Shown here: piece after piece, positions 54,779 to 62,213 of the stretch | Layout: every line of letters begins with the position of its first letter | How positions within the stretch are numbered: position 1 is the first letter of the stretch | Origin: Paenibacillus sp. MSJ-34 | Lineage (GTDB): Bacteria > Bacillota > Bacilli > Paenibacillales > Paenibacillaceae | Direction: 5' to 3' | DNA length: 62,213 nt | Assembly (NCBI RefSeq): GCF_018918005.1 | Contig: NZ_JAHLPR010000044.1 | Span: 1-62,213 of the forward strand | The notes under the pieces: generated by a model | Told to the model about the DNA's origin: nothing | Database searches by the model: none | The model's input: the letters and a program-made list of their open reading frames with translations, nothing else | Program-made: the position numbers and the translations under genes

Positions 54779-56335
54779 TTACCTCTTGGCCAGAAATGCA
54801 TCGATCTGTTTTTGAAGTTCGTCTTGGATGATCTTCAATGTAGGGGCAGCTTCTTCTTTAAACTTGGTCCAATACTCATCCGGATCGACTACCCCGTTAA
54901 AGATAGCCGTGAAATATTTCGCCTCAATCGTATTGTATTTGGCAATTTCGTTAGCCGCCGGTTCCGAGACAAACTCAAATCCCGTTAAGATATCCTTCTC
55001 AAAATGATCGGCTTTCCGTAAAAACTTGTTAAGTTCAATCACTTCTTCCGGGTCGGATGCGTTCAAACGGTCGTGAATGGGATTCCAAATCCAGGCGTAA
55101 GGGAACCAGGTATATTTATCGTTTAACATTTTATATTGATCCTCTCCGACCGGCTCCCAATTCTCTCCCTGAATACCGTAGGCCAACAGATCGTAATTTT
55201 CCTTCTCCTGCGTCCAATTCAAAAATTGAATCGCCCGTTCCTTATGTTTGCTGACGGCGGGAACGAACAGGAAATTCCATTGTTTAAAGTTCGAAATGTT
55301 TTTCTTAGGCGTCATATCGAAAAAAGTAACCGCTTCCACTTCTCCGCCAGGCACATTTTGGGCGATGGCTTGCTTATCTTTATCCTTGACACCGAAATCG
55401 TTCGTATTATGGATGGCAATCTTGCCGCTGCGGAACTCTTCATCCGTATCCTTAATCGCCAGAACGTCAGGGTGAATGATTTTATCGTTATACAGCTTTC
55501 TAGCGTTCAAAATCCAATCCCATACTTTGGGTTCCATTTCCTCGAACAGGTTGTACACTTTTCCGTCATTATTTTTATAGTACAATACAATGGTCGATCC
55601 TAGTGCATGTGTTTTTTGGATTCTCGTATCGTAATCGAAGTGCATGCGGAAGGAAGCTTCCGACATATATTTTTGCGAATCCTGTCCGATCGGGAGAAAG
55701 GGAACAAGATTCGGTTCCTTTTCTTGTACCGTATAGGCAAACTTGATCAAATCGTCATAAGTTTGAATGGGCGGAACCCCGAGTTTTTCCCGGATATCCT
55801 TGCGCACAAGATAGGTCGTACCCATCGCATGAGAAGAACCAAGCGGTATACCATAAATTTTGCCGTCAAACTTATTGGATTCCCACATTTCCTCGGGCCG
55901 CGAATTGATAATATTGGGACCGTATTGTTTCAGCAGGTCTTCCACCGGCTCGTAAAATCCGGCGGAGATCATTTGGTTGACATGCAGCCATGGCGCATCG
56001 AAAATCAAATCGATTTCCTCCCCGGACGCGAGCGTCATCTGCGTTTTTTGCCCGAGATCGGAAAACGGTACAAATACGACATTGAGCTTCACATTTAACG
56101 TATCGGCCATTCTGTTTTCAGCTTCTCTCAGCACCTTGTCCATATCCGCCGGGCGGTCTCCCGGTATCATGATTTTAAGGGTTACCGGATCAAGCTTGCC
56201 CGATCCGTCTTCCTGGCCTCCCACGGTCCGCTCTTCATTCCCCTGCTTCGCCCCATTGTCGGAACCGCAGCCAGCCATCGTAAGCAGCACTAACATTACC
56301 GCAAGCCCGCATGACAGTAATCTTCTAAAATTCAT
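54779..56335 (-). CDS. Oligosaccharide-binding lipoprotein (LplA type)
   Basis: A 518-residue binding protein. The signal peptide ends at the lipobox LLTMAGC with Cys23. The mature protein opens DPVTLKIMIPGDRPADMDKV and has the large Lpl-type length; a C-terminal segment from about 380 resembles the DUF3502 part of such proteins. It is the fourth gene of the operon, after the two permeases, and is followed after six bases by the ADP-ribosylglycohydrolase-family gene. Confidence 0.9.
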   Translation of the reverse strand: MNFRRLLSCGLAVMLVLLTMAGCGSDNGAKQGNEERTVGGQEDGSGKLDPVTLKIMIPGDRPADMDKVLREAENRMADTLNVKLNVVFVPFSDLGQKTQMTLASGEEIDLIFDAPWLHVNQMISAGFYEPVEDLLKQYGPNIINSRPEEMWESNKFDGKIYGIPLGSSHAMGTTYLVRKDIREKLGVPPIQTYDDLIKFAYTVQEKEPNLVPFLPIGQDSQKYMSEASFRMHFDYDTRIQKTHALGSTIVLYYKNNDGKVYNLFEEMEPKVWDWILNARKLYNDKIIHPDVLAIKDTDEEFRSGKIAIHNTNDFGVKDKDKQAIAQNVPGGEVEAVTFFDMTPKKNISNFKQWNFLFVPAVSKHKERAIQFLNWTQEKENYDLLAYGIQGENWEPVGEDQYKMLNDKYTWFPYAWIWNPIHDRLNASDPEEVIELNKFLRKADHFEKDILTGFEFVSEPAANEIAKYNTIEAKYFTAIFNGVVDPDEYWTKFKEEAAPTLKIIQDELQKQIDAFLAKR

Positions 56336-56401
56336 TTCGAGTTCCTCCTCTTTGATGGTTCATGAGATAAGACGAAATCAATCTAATCGTCAATAGCCCT
56401 G

Positions 56402-57274
56402 CTAGCCTTTCACAGCCCCAACCGTTAGCCCTTTGACAAAATATTTTTGGATAAAAGGATAGAACAATATAATCGGACCGATCGTGAGGCAGACCGTTGC
56501 CAATTGCACACCGCGCGATGGGATCGGCGTACTGTAGACGGTATTGCTCCCGGCAACGTACGCTTGAGCGTTAATATTCGAAATCAGTTGGCGAATCATG
56601 ATTTGCAAAGGATGCAGCGTATGGTCGTCGATAAACAATAACGCCAAATACCAATCGTTCCAATATTGCAGCGCGTAAAACAGGCTCGTCGTAGCGATCG
56701 CCGGCACAGCCACCGGCCAAATGATTTTGAAAAAGATGTAAATATCGTTGGCGCCGTCGACCGTTGCCGCCTCATTTAATTCATAAGGAATGGTCCGGTA
56801 AAAGGATACAAGAATAAAAGCGAAGAACGGATTTAATAAATACGGCAGTATTAAAGACCATATCGAATCCTTCAGGCCCAGCCAACTTGAAATTAAAATA
56901 TAAAAACCGACCAGGCCTGCGCCGAATATCATCGTAAAGTAAGTTAAAAAGGCCATGATTTTACGGTATTTCACCTTCGGATGAGCCAAGACATACGCGT
57001 ACATCGCCGTGATGAGAACGGCAAGGGCCGTTCCTGCGATCGTCACGATCAGCGTCACCCCGTAACTGGTGAACACCTGTTTTCCCGCAAGCAAATATTC
57101 ATAGGAATATAAGCTAAACTCCGAAGGGAAGAGCTGATATCCGTTCGTCTGAATGCTGGATTCCGAGGCAAACGACCCGATGATGATCATCCAAAAGGGA
57201 ATGAAGCAAATCAGCGTAAACAAGACGATAAACCCGTAAATGAACCATGTAAAGCATTTATCCAAAAAGTTCAA
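56402..57274 (-). CDS. Oligosaccharide ABC importer permease (LplC type)
   Basis: A 290-residue permease with six membrane segments, the EAA loop ELNEAATVDGANDIYIF and the ending PFIQKYFVKGLTVGAVKG. The start is a TTG at 57274 behind TGGAGGG. It pairs with the LplB-type permease encoded 46 bp upstream. Confidence 0.92.
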   Translation of the reverse strand: MNFLDKCFTWFIYGFIVLFTLICFIPFWMIIIGSFASESSIQTNGYQLFPSEFSLYSYEYLLAGKQVFTSYGVTLIVTIAGTALAVLITAMYAYVLAHPKVKYRKIMAFLTYFTMIFGAGLVGFYILISSWLGLKDSIWSLILPYLLNPFFAFILVSFYRTIPYELNEAATVDGANDIYIFFKIIWPVAVPAIATTSLFYALQYWNDWYLALLFIDDHTLHPLQIMIRQLISNINAQAYVAGSNTVYSTPIPSRGVQLATVCLTIGPIILFYPFIQKYFVKGLTVGAVKG

Positions 57275-57320
57275 TGTCGTTTCCCTCCAACTATTTTCCA
57301 GGAAAGCAGCCCAGGGCCAA

Positions 57321-58232
57321 TCAAAACAGTGAAGAATCCTTATCGATTCGCCTGGCTATTCCATTGAATAATACAATGGTGATTAATCCCATTATAGATT
57401 GGTACAGAACCACGGCTCCTGCCATGCTGAAATTTCCGATTTGCCGCAGCGCTCGAAAGGAATAAGTATCGATGACATCGGTTGTCGGTATTAGAATTGG
57501 ATTGTCACCGACAATTCCATAAATCATTCCGAAATCTCCATAAAAAATTCGGCCGATCTGCAGCAGAAGCAACACGAAGATCGTCGGCTTAAGCAGCGGC
57601 AGCGTAATATGCATAATTTGCTGCAAGCGCGTTGCGCCGTCAATTTTGGCGCTTTCGTAAAACTCCGAAGAAATAGCGGCAATCGCCGAAAAAAAGATGA
57701 TGGCAAAATAGCCCGACGTTTTCCAAACAAACAAAAACGTTAAAATGTAAGGCCAAATTTCCGCGTTGCTGTACCACGAAATCGGCTCAAGACCCATGGA
57801 AGCAAGTATTTTGTTAATCAGCCCTTCCGTCGTATTAAACATCGCATAGGTCATGAAGCTGACGACCAGCCATGAAATAAAGTAAGGCATAAATATAAGC
57901 GATTGGGAGAGCCTTTTAAAAAGCGCATGGCGCAGTTCATTCAAAAAAATGGCTAACAAAACCGAAGTTCCCAATCCAAACACAATAAATAAAGAATTTA
58001 GGAATATTGTGTTATAAGTAACCCTGAGCCAATCTCCGCCCTGAAAGAAAAATTTGAAATTTTCGAACCCCACCCAATCACTGCCCCAAATTCCTTTGCT
58101 TAGTGTAAATTTTTTAAAAGCAATGAAATGCCCAAACATGGGAAGATAGGCAAAGATGAGCAAAAACAATATTCCCGGCAAAGCCAGCACATATAAATAA
58201 CGGTTTTTCGCAAGTTCCCTGAGCATTCCCAT
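57321..58232 (-). CDS. Oligosaccharide ABC importer permease (LplB type)
   Basis: A 303-residue permease. LFLLIFAYLPMFGHFIAFKK is the characteristic N-terminal helix of the subfamily, and YESAKIDGATRLQQI is the EAA-type loop. The ATG at 58232 has GGGGGTG upstream. It is the second gene after GH172, 134 bp away. As in the other two importers here, no ATPase gene is nearby. Confidence 0.92.
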   Translation of the reverse strand: MGMLRELAKNRYLYVLALPGILFLLIFAYLPMFGHFIAFKKFTLSKGIWGSDWVGFENFKFFFQGGDWLRVTYNTIFLNSLFIVFGLGTSVLLAIFLNELRHALFKRLSQSLIFMPYFISWLVVSFMTYAMFNTTEGLINKILASMGLEPISWYSNAEIWPYILTFLFVWKTSGYFAIIFFSAIAAISSEFYESAKIDGATRLQQIMHITLPLLKPTIFVLLLLQIGRIFYGDFGMIYGIVGDNPILIPTTDVIDTYSFRALRQIGNFSMAGAVVLYQSIMGLITIVLFNGIARRIDKDSSLF

Positions 58233-58366
58233 CCATTGTCACCCCCTATGGGCCGCTCACACCCTTTATCGTTGTCTTATCGTAGCGTGAGCGGGCACCC
58301 TTTTCATAGTTCTCATTTTTACTATTTAGTTCTGATACTGTCGTTGGCGAGTTCTTATTTTGCCGA

Positions 58367-59449
58367 TCAAATCACTTCAAGCCCATCTTTATCCATTAAC
58401 GCAGGAAATACCGCATGAGGTTCGGCTTGGTACCAAAAAGCGACCGATGCGATGTCGTCCTGCAGCGGAAGGTAGCGTTCGCCGGAACGCCAGCCGAGCG
58501 CCTGAACGATAACACGCAGATCCTCCTCGAAACGGATCGGATCCATCACATGCCAACGGTACATGCCAAAGCGCTGCTGAGAGCGGTACAAACCGTCCGG
58601 TGCGATGACCTGGTGCAGACCGAGGAATGCGGTTGAGAAGGAACCGTATTGACCCTGGGGATATTCGAAATTCCATGCGCCGCCGAAGTAGTCCTCCGTT
58701 CCTGTACTGCAAATTGTCGGAAACGTGCCGTCTCCGTCCAGATAAAACTTCAATTCTCCTTCGCCCCACCATCCGGTATGATTTGACTGCCACGCCAGAT
58801 AAGTACCGACATAATGTCCGCGGCCGCAAATTCCGTCAACGATCGTATGAACGTCCTTATATTTCACAGGATTGCTGCGTCTCCACTGAGCATGAAAATA
58901 GGCAGCGTCGTCAGGGATATCTGTCAGGGTATAATCGATTTGATAGAATAGCGTGGCATCCTCTTCGGCGATGTTCTCCATTGTAATTTTGGCTGCCTTG
59001 CGAAACGGCATTTCCCAATAGCTGTTCATTCCCCCGGCCGGGTTGACAGCAACCGGAAGCGAATTGACGTTGCTGCGCTCGCACCAGCCGTTGCAGAAGA
59101 AGTCGCCCACAGGAACTTCTACAGACGGTTGTTCCTCCCCGTCCCAATAAATCCGCAAAATCAAGGTACGCCACACATTCGGTAAACAAGTAAGCCATAT
59201 ATGTTGAATCGCTCCCGGCCCGACAACATCCGCCATTGTAAACGTCGTCTTTGCTTTTACCGATACGGAAGGGGAAACTTTCCATCCTTGCCCCAAATCT
59301 CTGGCGAATCGGGAGCCTGTTCCGTCTACAGCCATCCCTGCCTTGCCTTTCTCTCCTGTAAAATTTTCCGCACAGATCGAACGAGTCTTCGCTTTGGACA
59401 ACCGCGATAAGTTGCCCAATCCCATTCCTAAACCATTAAACTCCGCCAT
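58367..59449 (-). CDS. Glycoside hydrolase family 172 (DUF2961) protein
   Basis: A 360-residue double-jelly-roll enzyme of the former DUF2961, now GH172. Family segments are GPGAIQHIWLTC, VPVGDFFCNG, NSYWEMPFRKAAKI, GWWGEGELKFYLDGD and the catalytic STGTEDYFGGAW. Characterised members release alpha-D-fructofuranose or alpha-D-arabinofuranose units. No signal peptide is present, so it should act on imported material. It is the first gene of the third sugar locus and is divergent from an AraC gene. Confidence 0.9.
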   Translation of the reverse strand: MAEFNGLGMGLGNLSRLSKAKTRSICAENFTGEKGKAGMAVDGTGSRFARDLGQGWKVSPSVSVKAKTTFTMADVVGPGAIQHIWLTCLPNVWRTLILRIYWDGEEQPSVEVPVGDFFCNGWCERSNVNSLPVAVNPAGGMNSYWEMPFRKAAKITMENIAEEDATLFYQIDYTLTDIPDDAAYFHAQWRRSNPVKYKDVHTIVDGICGRGHYVGTYLAWQSNHTGWWGEGELKFYLDGDGTFPTICSTGTEDYFGGAWNFEYPQGQYGSFSTAFLGLHQVIAPDGLYRSQQRFGMYRWHVMDPIRFEEDLRVIVQALGWRSGERYLPLQDDIASVAFWYQAEPHAVFPALMDKDGLEVI

Positions 59450-59627
59450 CGTTTTACATCCTTTCGTTTATCCTTTTTGGGTTTTATAATAGAACAAGAT
59501 GTCCTTGAAACATCGCCCTTAGGACCTAATATTATCAACTTTATCCGAAAAATATTTAGCAGAAATCCACAACTATTTATCAAATATTGCTTTAATCTAG
59601 TATTGTTAGGCAGGAGATGACTTTCTG

Positions 59628-60506
59628 ATGCACGCTCACCCTTTGCATAGCTTATCGCCATATATCCGCGTTGCTCTTGATAATATAATTTCACCTCCCT
59701 GGGAGCTGCGTGAAAGAATGATCTTCGATTATGAGTTGCTTTATGTTAAAGAAGGAGAGATTGAGGTAACTATTGAGGACGCGGCGTATCGGGGCTGTCC
59801 TGGCGACTTCTTTCTGTTCAAGCCGCGGCAACGGCATTCCATACGGCTTATAGGCAGTGTTCCGTTTAGGCAGCCGCATCTGCATTTTGACTTGTATTAT
59901 CAACCGGACAGCGAGGACGTGAAAGTTTCTTTTAATATGATCGAACAGATGACCGTTCAGGAAAAAGCCTGGTTCCGGGAAGACACCGCTTCCTATCCGC
60001 CCATGGAGTTGCCGAATCATATGCGCTTCTCCAATCCGGCTTATCTGGAAAAAATGATGTTCGACATCATTCATGTTTTCACAATGAAAATGCCTTTTTA
60101 TGAAACGGAGGCGAAAGGAATATTCGTTCAATTATGGACGGCGCTCCTGAGGGAGCAGCATCTGAGCCGACATGAGCCCGTCATTTCCCATTGGGAACGA
60201 CTTGTGAGAATCAAGCAATATTTGCATCAGCAAGCGGACCGGGATATTTCATTGGGGGAATTAGCGGAAATGACGCATTTGAGCAGATACCATCTGATAA
60301 GACTGTTCAAACTTGCCTTCGGTATGACGCCGATTCAGTACCATCAGTTAATCCGAATCGGTAAGGCGAAGGAATTGGTCCAATACACGACGGAGTCGCT
60401 CACTCAGATCGCCGAACAATTAGGTTTTCCAAATATACACTCGTTCAGCAGAGTCTTCAAAAAGACGGACGGTGTGGCACCGTCTTTTTATCGCAAAAAA
60501 AATTGA
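59628..60506 (+). CDS. AraC family regulator with cupin sensor domain
   Basis: A 292-residue soluble regulator. A cupin-like sugar-sensing domain (about 10-170, PGDFFLFKPRQRHSI) is joined to a C-terminal AraC domain (ISLGELAEMTHLSRYHLIRL, QIAEQLGFPNIHSFSR). The ATG at 59628 follows CAGGAG. It is divergent from GH172 with a 178-bp shared upstream region and is the obvious candidate for its local control. Confidence 0.92.
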   Translation: MHAHPLHSLSPYIRVALDNIISPPWELRERMIFDYELLYVKEGEIEVTIEDAAYRGCPGDFFLFKPRQRHSIRLIGSVPFRQPHLHFDLYYQPDSEDVKVSFNMIEQMTVQEKAWFREDTASYPPMELPNHMRFSNPAYLEKMMFDIIHVFTMKMPFYETEAKGIFVQLWTALLREQHLSRHEPVISHWERLVRIKQYLHQQADRDISLGELAEMTHLSRYHLIRLFKLAFGMTPIQYHQLIRIGKAKELVQYTTESLTQIAEQLGFPNIHSFSRVFKKTDGVAPSFYRKKN

Positions 60507-60546
60507 GCTTAATGCGAAGTCGTCGGACTGTCGATTTGAGCTCAAT
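60494..60546 (-). terminator. Terminator of the truncated minus-strand gene
   Basis: On the minus strand ATTGAGCT...AGCTCAAT encloses an inner CGA-AGTC-gtcg-GACT stem and is followed by eight T residues. It overlaps the end of the AraC gene on the other strand, so it may serve both. Confidence 0.65.
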
Positions 60547-60718
60547 CATAATCCTTATACGTACATTTGAAATCAAACGAATACGAACTGCGGCCTTCTG
60601 TGGCAAGATGAATGAGAATCGCCTGTTCGTCCGCTTCATCCGCCCGTACATGCGCCTTATCGGATGGCGGTATTCGCTCTGACAACACTCGTTCCCATTG
60701 CCCGGCAAGCTGGTCTCC
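60542..60718 (-). pseudogene. 3' fragment of an unidentified gene
   Basis: About 58 codons on the minus strand read as natural protein (for example ADEADEQAILIHLATEGR) and end SSYSFDFKCTYKDYD before a TGA that lies in a proper terminator. No start codon with a ribosome site is found upstream; above 60718 the sequence belongs to an O-methyltransferase remnant on the other strand. I do not recognise the family. Confidence 0.5.
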
Positions 60719-60738
60719 CGTTACTGCAGGTCTGTCGG

Positions 60739-60885
60739 ATGAATGACATGAACAACGCTCATACCAAGGAATTGCCCGAACGTCAATGGACGGGGGTCGA
60801 CCGTTACATTAACGGCCATCTGGTGCCGTCCGATCCCGCGCTCGATCCGCCGATGCGAAACAAATCGGCGCCGTCATGCGTATAA
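60739..60885 (+). pseudogene. N-terminal remnant of an O-methyltransferase
   Basis: 48 codons start MNDMNNAHTKELPERQWTGV and continue with RYINGHLVPSDPALDPPM, which resembles the first 45 residues of class I O-methyltransferases. The frame then breaks off in RNKSAPSCV and a stop. The SAM-binding domain (about 170 residues) is missing. It abuts the 3' fragment of another gene, which suggests a deletion joined the two. Confidence 0.6.
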
Positions 60886-60908
60886 CATGTAGAAAGGAAG
60901 GATCACAT

Positions 60909-62063
60909 ATGCAAAAACGAAGCATCCGATTCAAAGGATTCGCCGCACTACTAACCTTGTTTATACTTAGTTCGACCGCCGCCTATGCGGCTCCTGGCAA
61001 AACGGCAGTTCACGTACAGAAAAACGGGAACGAAATCGCGCTGGAGAACGCGCCTTTCGCCGACAAAGGCCGGGTTTATTTGCCATTGCGGGAATTGTCC
61101 GGCATGCTGGATTTGTATACCAAATGGTCGAACGGTACGGTCTACTCCACCGGGATCAACGGGCGCTTGCAAATCGATGCCAAAACAAAACATGCGACCG
61201 TCAACGACGGCAAAACGGCCAGAACATTGCAAGCGGACGTACAAATCAAACAAGGCGTTACCTATGTCCAGCTTCGGGCCTTCTCCGACGCGTTCGGCAT
61301 TCCGCTCGATTGGGACAATCGCACGAACACCGCCAACATCCGCTACGACTCGCAATATTTAGTAGCGAGCGCCAATCCGGCTGCCGATGCCGAGAACAAC
61401 GTATTTTGGCTGAACCGCAAGGACGGTTCGTTGTACAAAAGCGGCAAGGTTCTGCCCGAGCTGATCGGCAAGACGAAGATGGAGATCACAGAATTAGGCG
61501 GGATGGATATCGAGTATCTCGGCAACTCGCGATTCGTCGTTTCCGTATCCGATATTTTCGGAGAACCGCATCTGAACGAGGTTCATTATAAAGCGATCGT
61601 CGATCAAAACAAAATCGTGCGGGAATCGAAAGTTCAATACTGGGGATTTCATAGCACCCAAAGCGTCGGCGGTTATGGCGACAAGATCGCGATGCTCGAC
61701 GACAAGACGCTTCATCTGGTCCGTCCGAACGGCGAAGTCGTCCAATCATACGATCTGGCCGCATTGGGCGGAGAAGACGATGTATATACGGTGGAAGCGA
61801 TCGACCCGGATTTCCTGTTAATTCGCCCTTACAAGAAACAGACGCTGACGCTCGTTAACTTGAAAACCAAGCAGTCCACCGTCTTGTATAAGGAACTTCT
61901 GAGCGAAGAGGAAATCGGCATACTCGAGGATTGGCCGCCTTCGGAAGCGGACTATCCCGGCGACAAGCTGACGTTCGTCAAAAAGGAAGGCGCGACGCTA
62001 ACCTTTAAACATACCGCCCTCCTCAACAATACGGAAAGTAATCTGACGTTTGAGTTGAAGTAA
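60909..62063 (+). CDS. Secreted protein with copper amine oxidase N-terminal domain
   Basis: A 384-residue exported protein. The signal peptide is residues 1-27, with cleavage expected after AYA. A copper-amine-oxidase-N (stalk) domain spans about 35-145 (VYLPLRELSGML, VQLRAFSDAFGIPLDWDNRT). The rest is a beta-rich region, perhaps propeller-like, with no family I recognise and no catalytic motif. The stalk domain is very common on Paenibacillus surface proteins and is not evidence of amine oxidase activity. The ATG at 60909 follows AAAGGAAGG. Confidence 0.85.
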   Translation: MQKRSIRFKGFAALLTLFILSSTAAYAAPGKTAVHVQKNGNEIALENAPFADKGRVYLPLRELSGMLDLYTKWSNGTVYSTGINGRLQIDAKTKHATVNDGKTARTLQADVQIKQGVTYVQLRAFSDAFGIPLDWDNRTNTANIRYDSQYLVASANPAADAENNVFWLNRKDGSLYKSGKVLPELIGKTKMEITELGGMDIEYLGNSRFVVSVSDIFGEPHLNEVHYKAIVDQNKIVRESKVQYWGFHSTQSVGGYGDKIAMLDDKTLHLVRPNGEVVQSYDLAALGGEDDVYTVEAIDPDFLLIRPYKKQTLTLVNLKTKQSTVLYKELLSEEEIGILEDWPPSEADYPGDKLTFVKKEGATLTFKHTALLNNTESNLTFELK

Positions 62064-62135
62064 AAGTAGAAATGGAAAAAGCCCGGGGACATCCCAATGT
62101 CATTTAGTTAAGGTCCAGAGCCAATAATCAAGAGC

Positions 62136-62174
62136 AAGAGCAGGTTATCGAAAAGATAGCCCGCTCTTTTTTTT
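62136..62174 (+). terminator. Terminator of the secreted-protein gene
   Basis: AAGAGCAGGTTATC-gaaaa-GATAGCCCGCTCTT is a stem with a GNRA-like loop, followed by eight T residues. Confidence 0.8.
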
Positions 62175-62195
62175 GCGTATATACGAAAAAAAAGC

Positions 62196-62213
62196 TTGAC
62201 TTCTGGTTGTAAG
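62196..62213 (+). promoter_or_regulatory. Possible -35 box at the window edge
   Basis: TTGACT at 62196-62201 could be the -35 of a promoter for a gene to the right; the -10 would lie outside the window. Confidence 0.2.

Noticed and set aside
60909-62063. Amine oxidase activity of the secreted protein
   Set aside because: Only the N-terminal stalk domain is present; the catalytic domain with its topaquinone site is absent.

Overview
The window looks like chromosomal DNA of a spore-forming Firmicute of the Paenibacillaceae (Paenibacillus/Cohnella type). Gene order in the housekeeping parts matches Bacillus: dnaX-yaaK-recR-yaaL-bofA running into an rRNA operon, rpoE-pyrG-spo0F-fbaA-murA-rho-rpmE, ywiB-argS, and pbpG next to speE-speB. 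Sporulation genes (bofA, spo0F, a PAS histidine kinase, pbpG) and sequences matching sigma-H and sigma-G promoters support this. The lineage call is inference from synteny and protein style, not from a 16S sequence, which lies just outside the left edge.

Layout. 1-300: leader and two promoters of a leftward rRNA operon. 302-6376 (all leftward): bofA, yaaL, recR, ebfC, dnaX, a histidine kinase and the SRP RNA gene. 6735-15507 (leftward): rpmE, a radical-SAM protein, rho, murA, fba, spo0F, pyrG with a putative CTP-sensing attenuator, and rpoE with a structured upstream region. 15945-17081: a subtilisin-like protease, then 1.3 kb without genes but with degenerate repeats. 18431-23568: argS, ywiB, cysK, an FMN alpha-hydroxy-acid oxidase and a DUF421 protein. 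23616-36387: two divergent sugar operons. 36957-44782: TetR, map, an IS630 remnant, a GntR regulator, a YhgE/Pip protein with 19-residue repeats, and hflK-hflC. 45187-49209: speB, speE, pbpG. 49312-60506: a third sugar locus. 60542-60885: gene remnants. 60909-62063: a secreted copper-amine-oxidase-N-domain protein.

How the genes work together. The three sugar loci each encode a binding lipoprotein and two permeases but no ATPase, so all three importers probably share an MsmX-type ATPase encoded elsewhere. None of the glycosidases or the esterase shows a signal peptide, so oligosaccharides would be imported and cut in the cytoplasm. The first operon (GH125, importer, GH76) fits alpha-1,6-mannan oligosaccharides. 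The second (membrane AraC regulator, Lpl-type importer, GH43-like enzyme) and the third (GH172, Lpl-type importer, ADP-ribosylglycohydrolase-family protein, AraC, NanE, CE7 esterase) have unknown substrates.

The most unusual signals are: 16 to 17 exact-length 19-residue repeats in the YhgE/Pip protein; intergenic degenerate direct repeats that recur at a 51-52 bp period in at least four separate gaps; a chain of hairpins upstream of rpoE; sigma-H and sigma-G type promoters on phosphorelay and spore-wall genes; and the uncommon gene mix of the GH172 locus.
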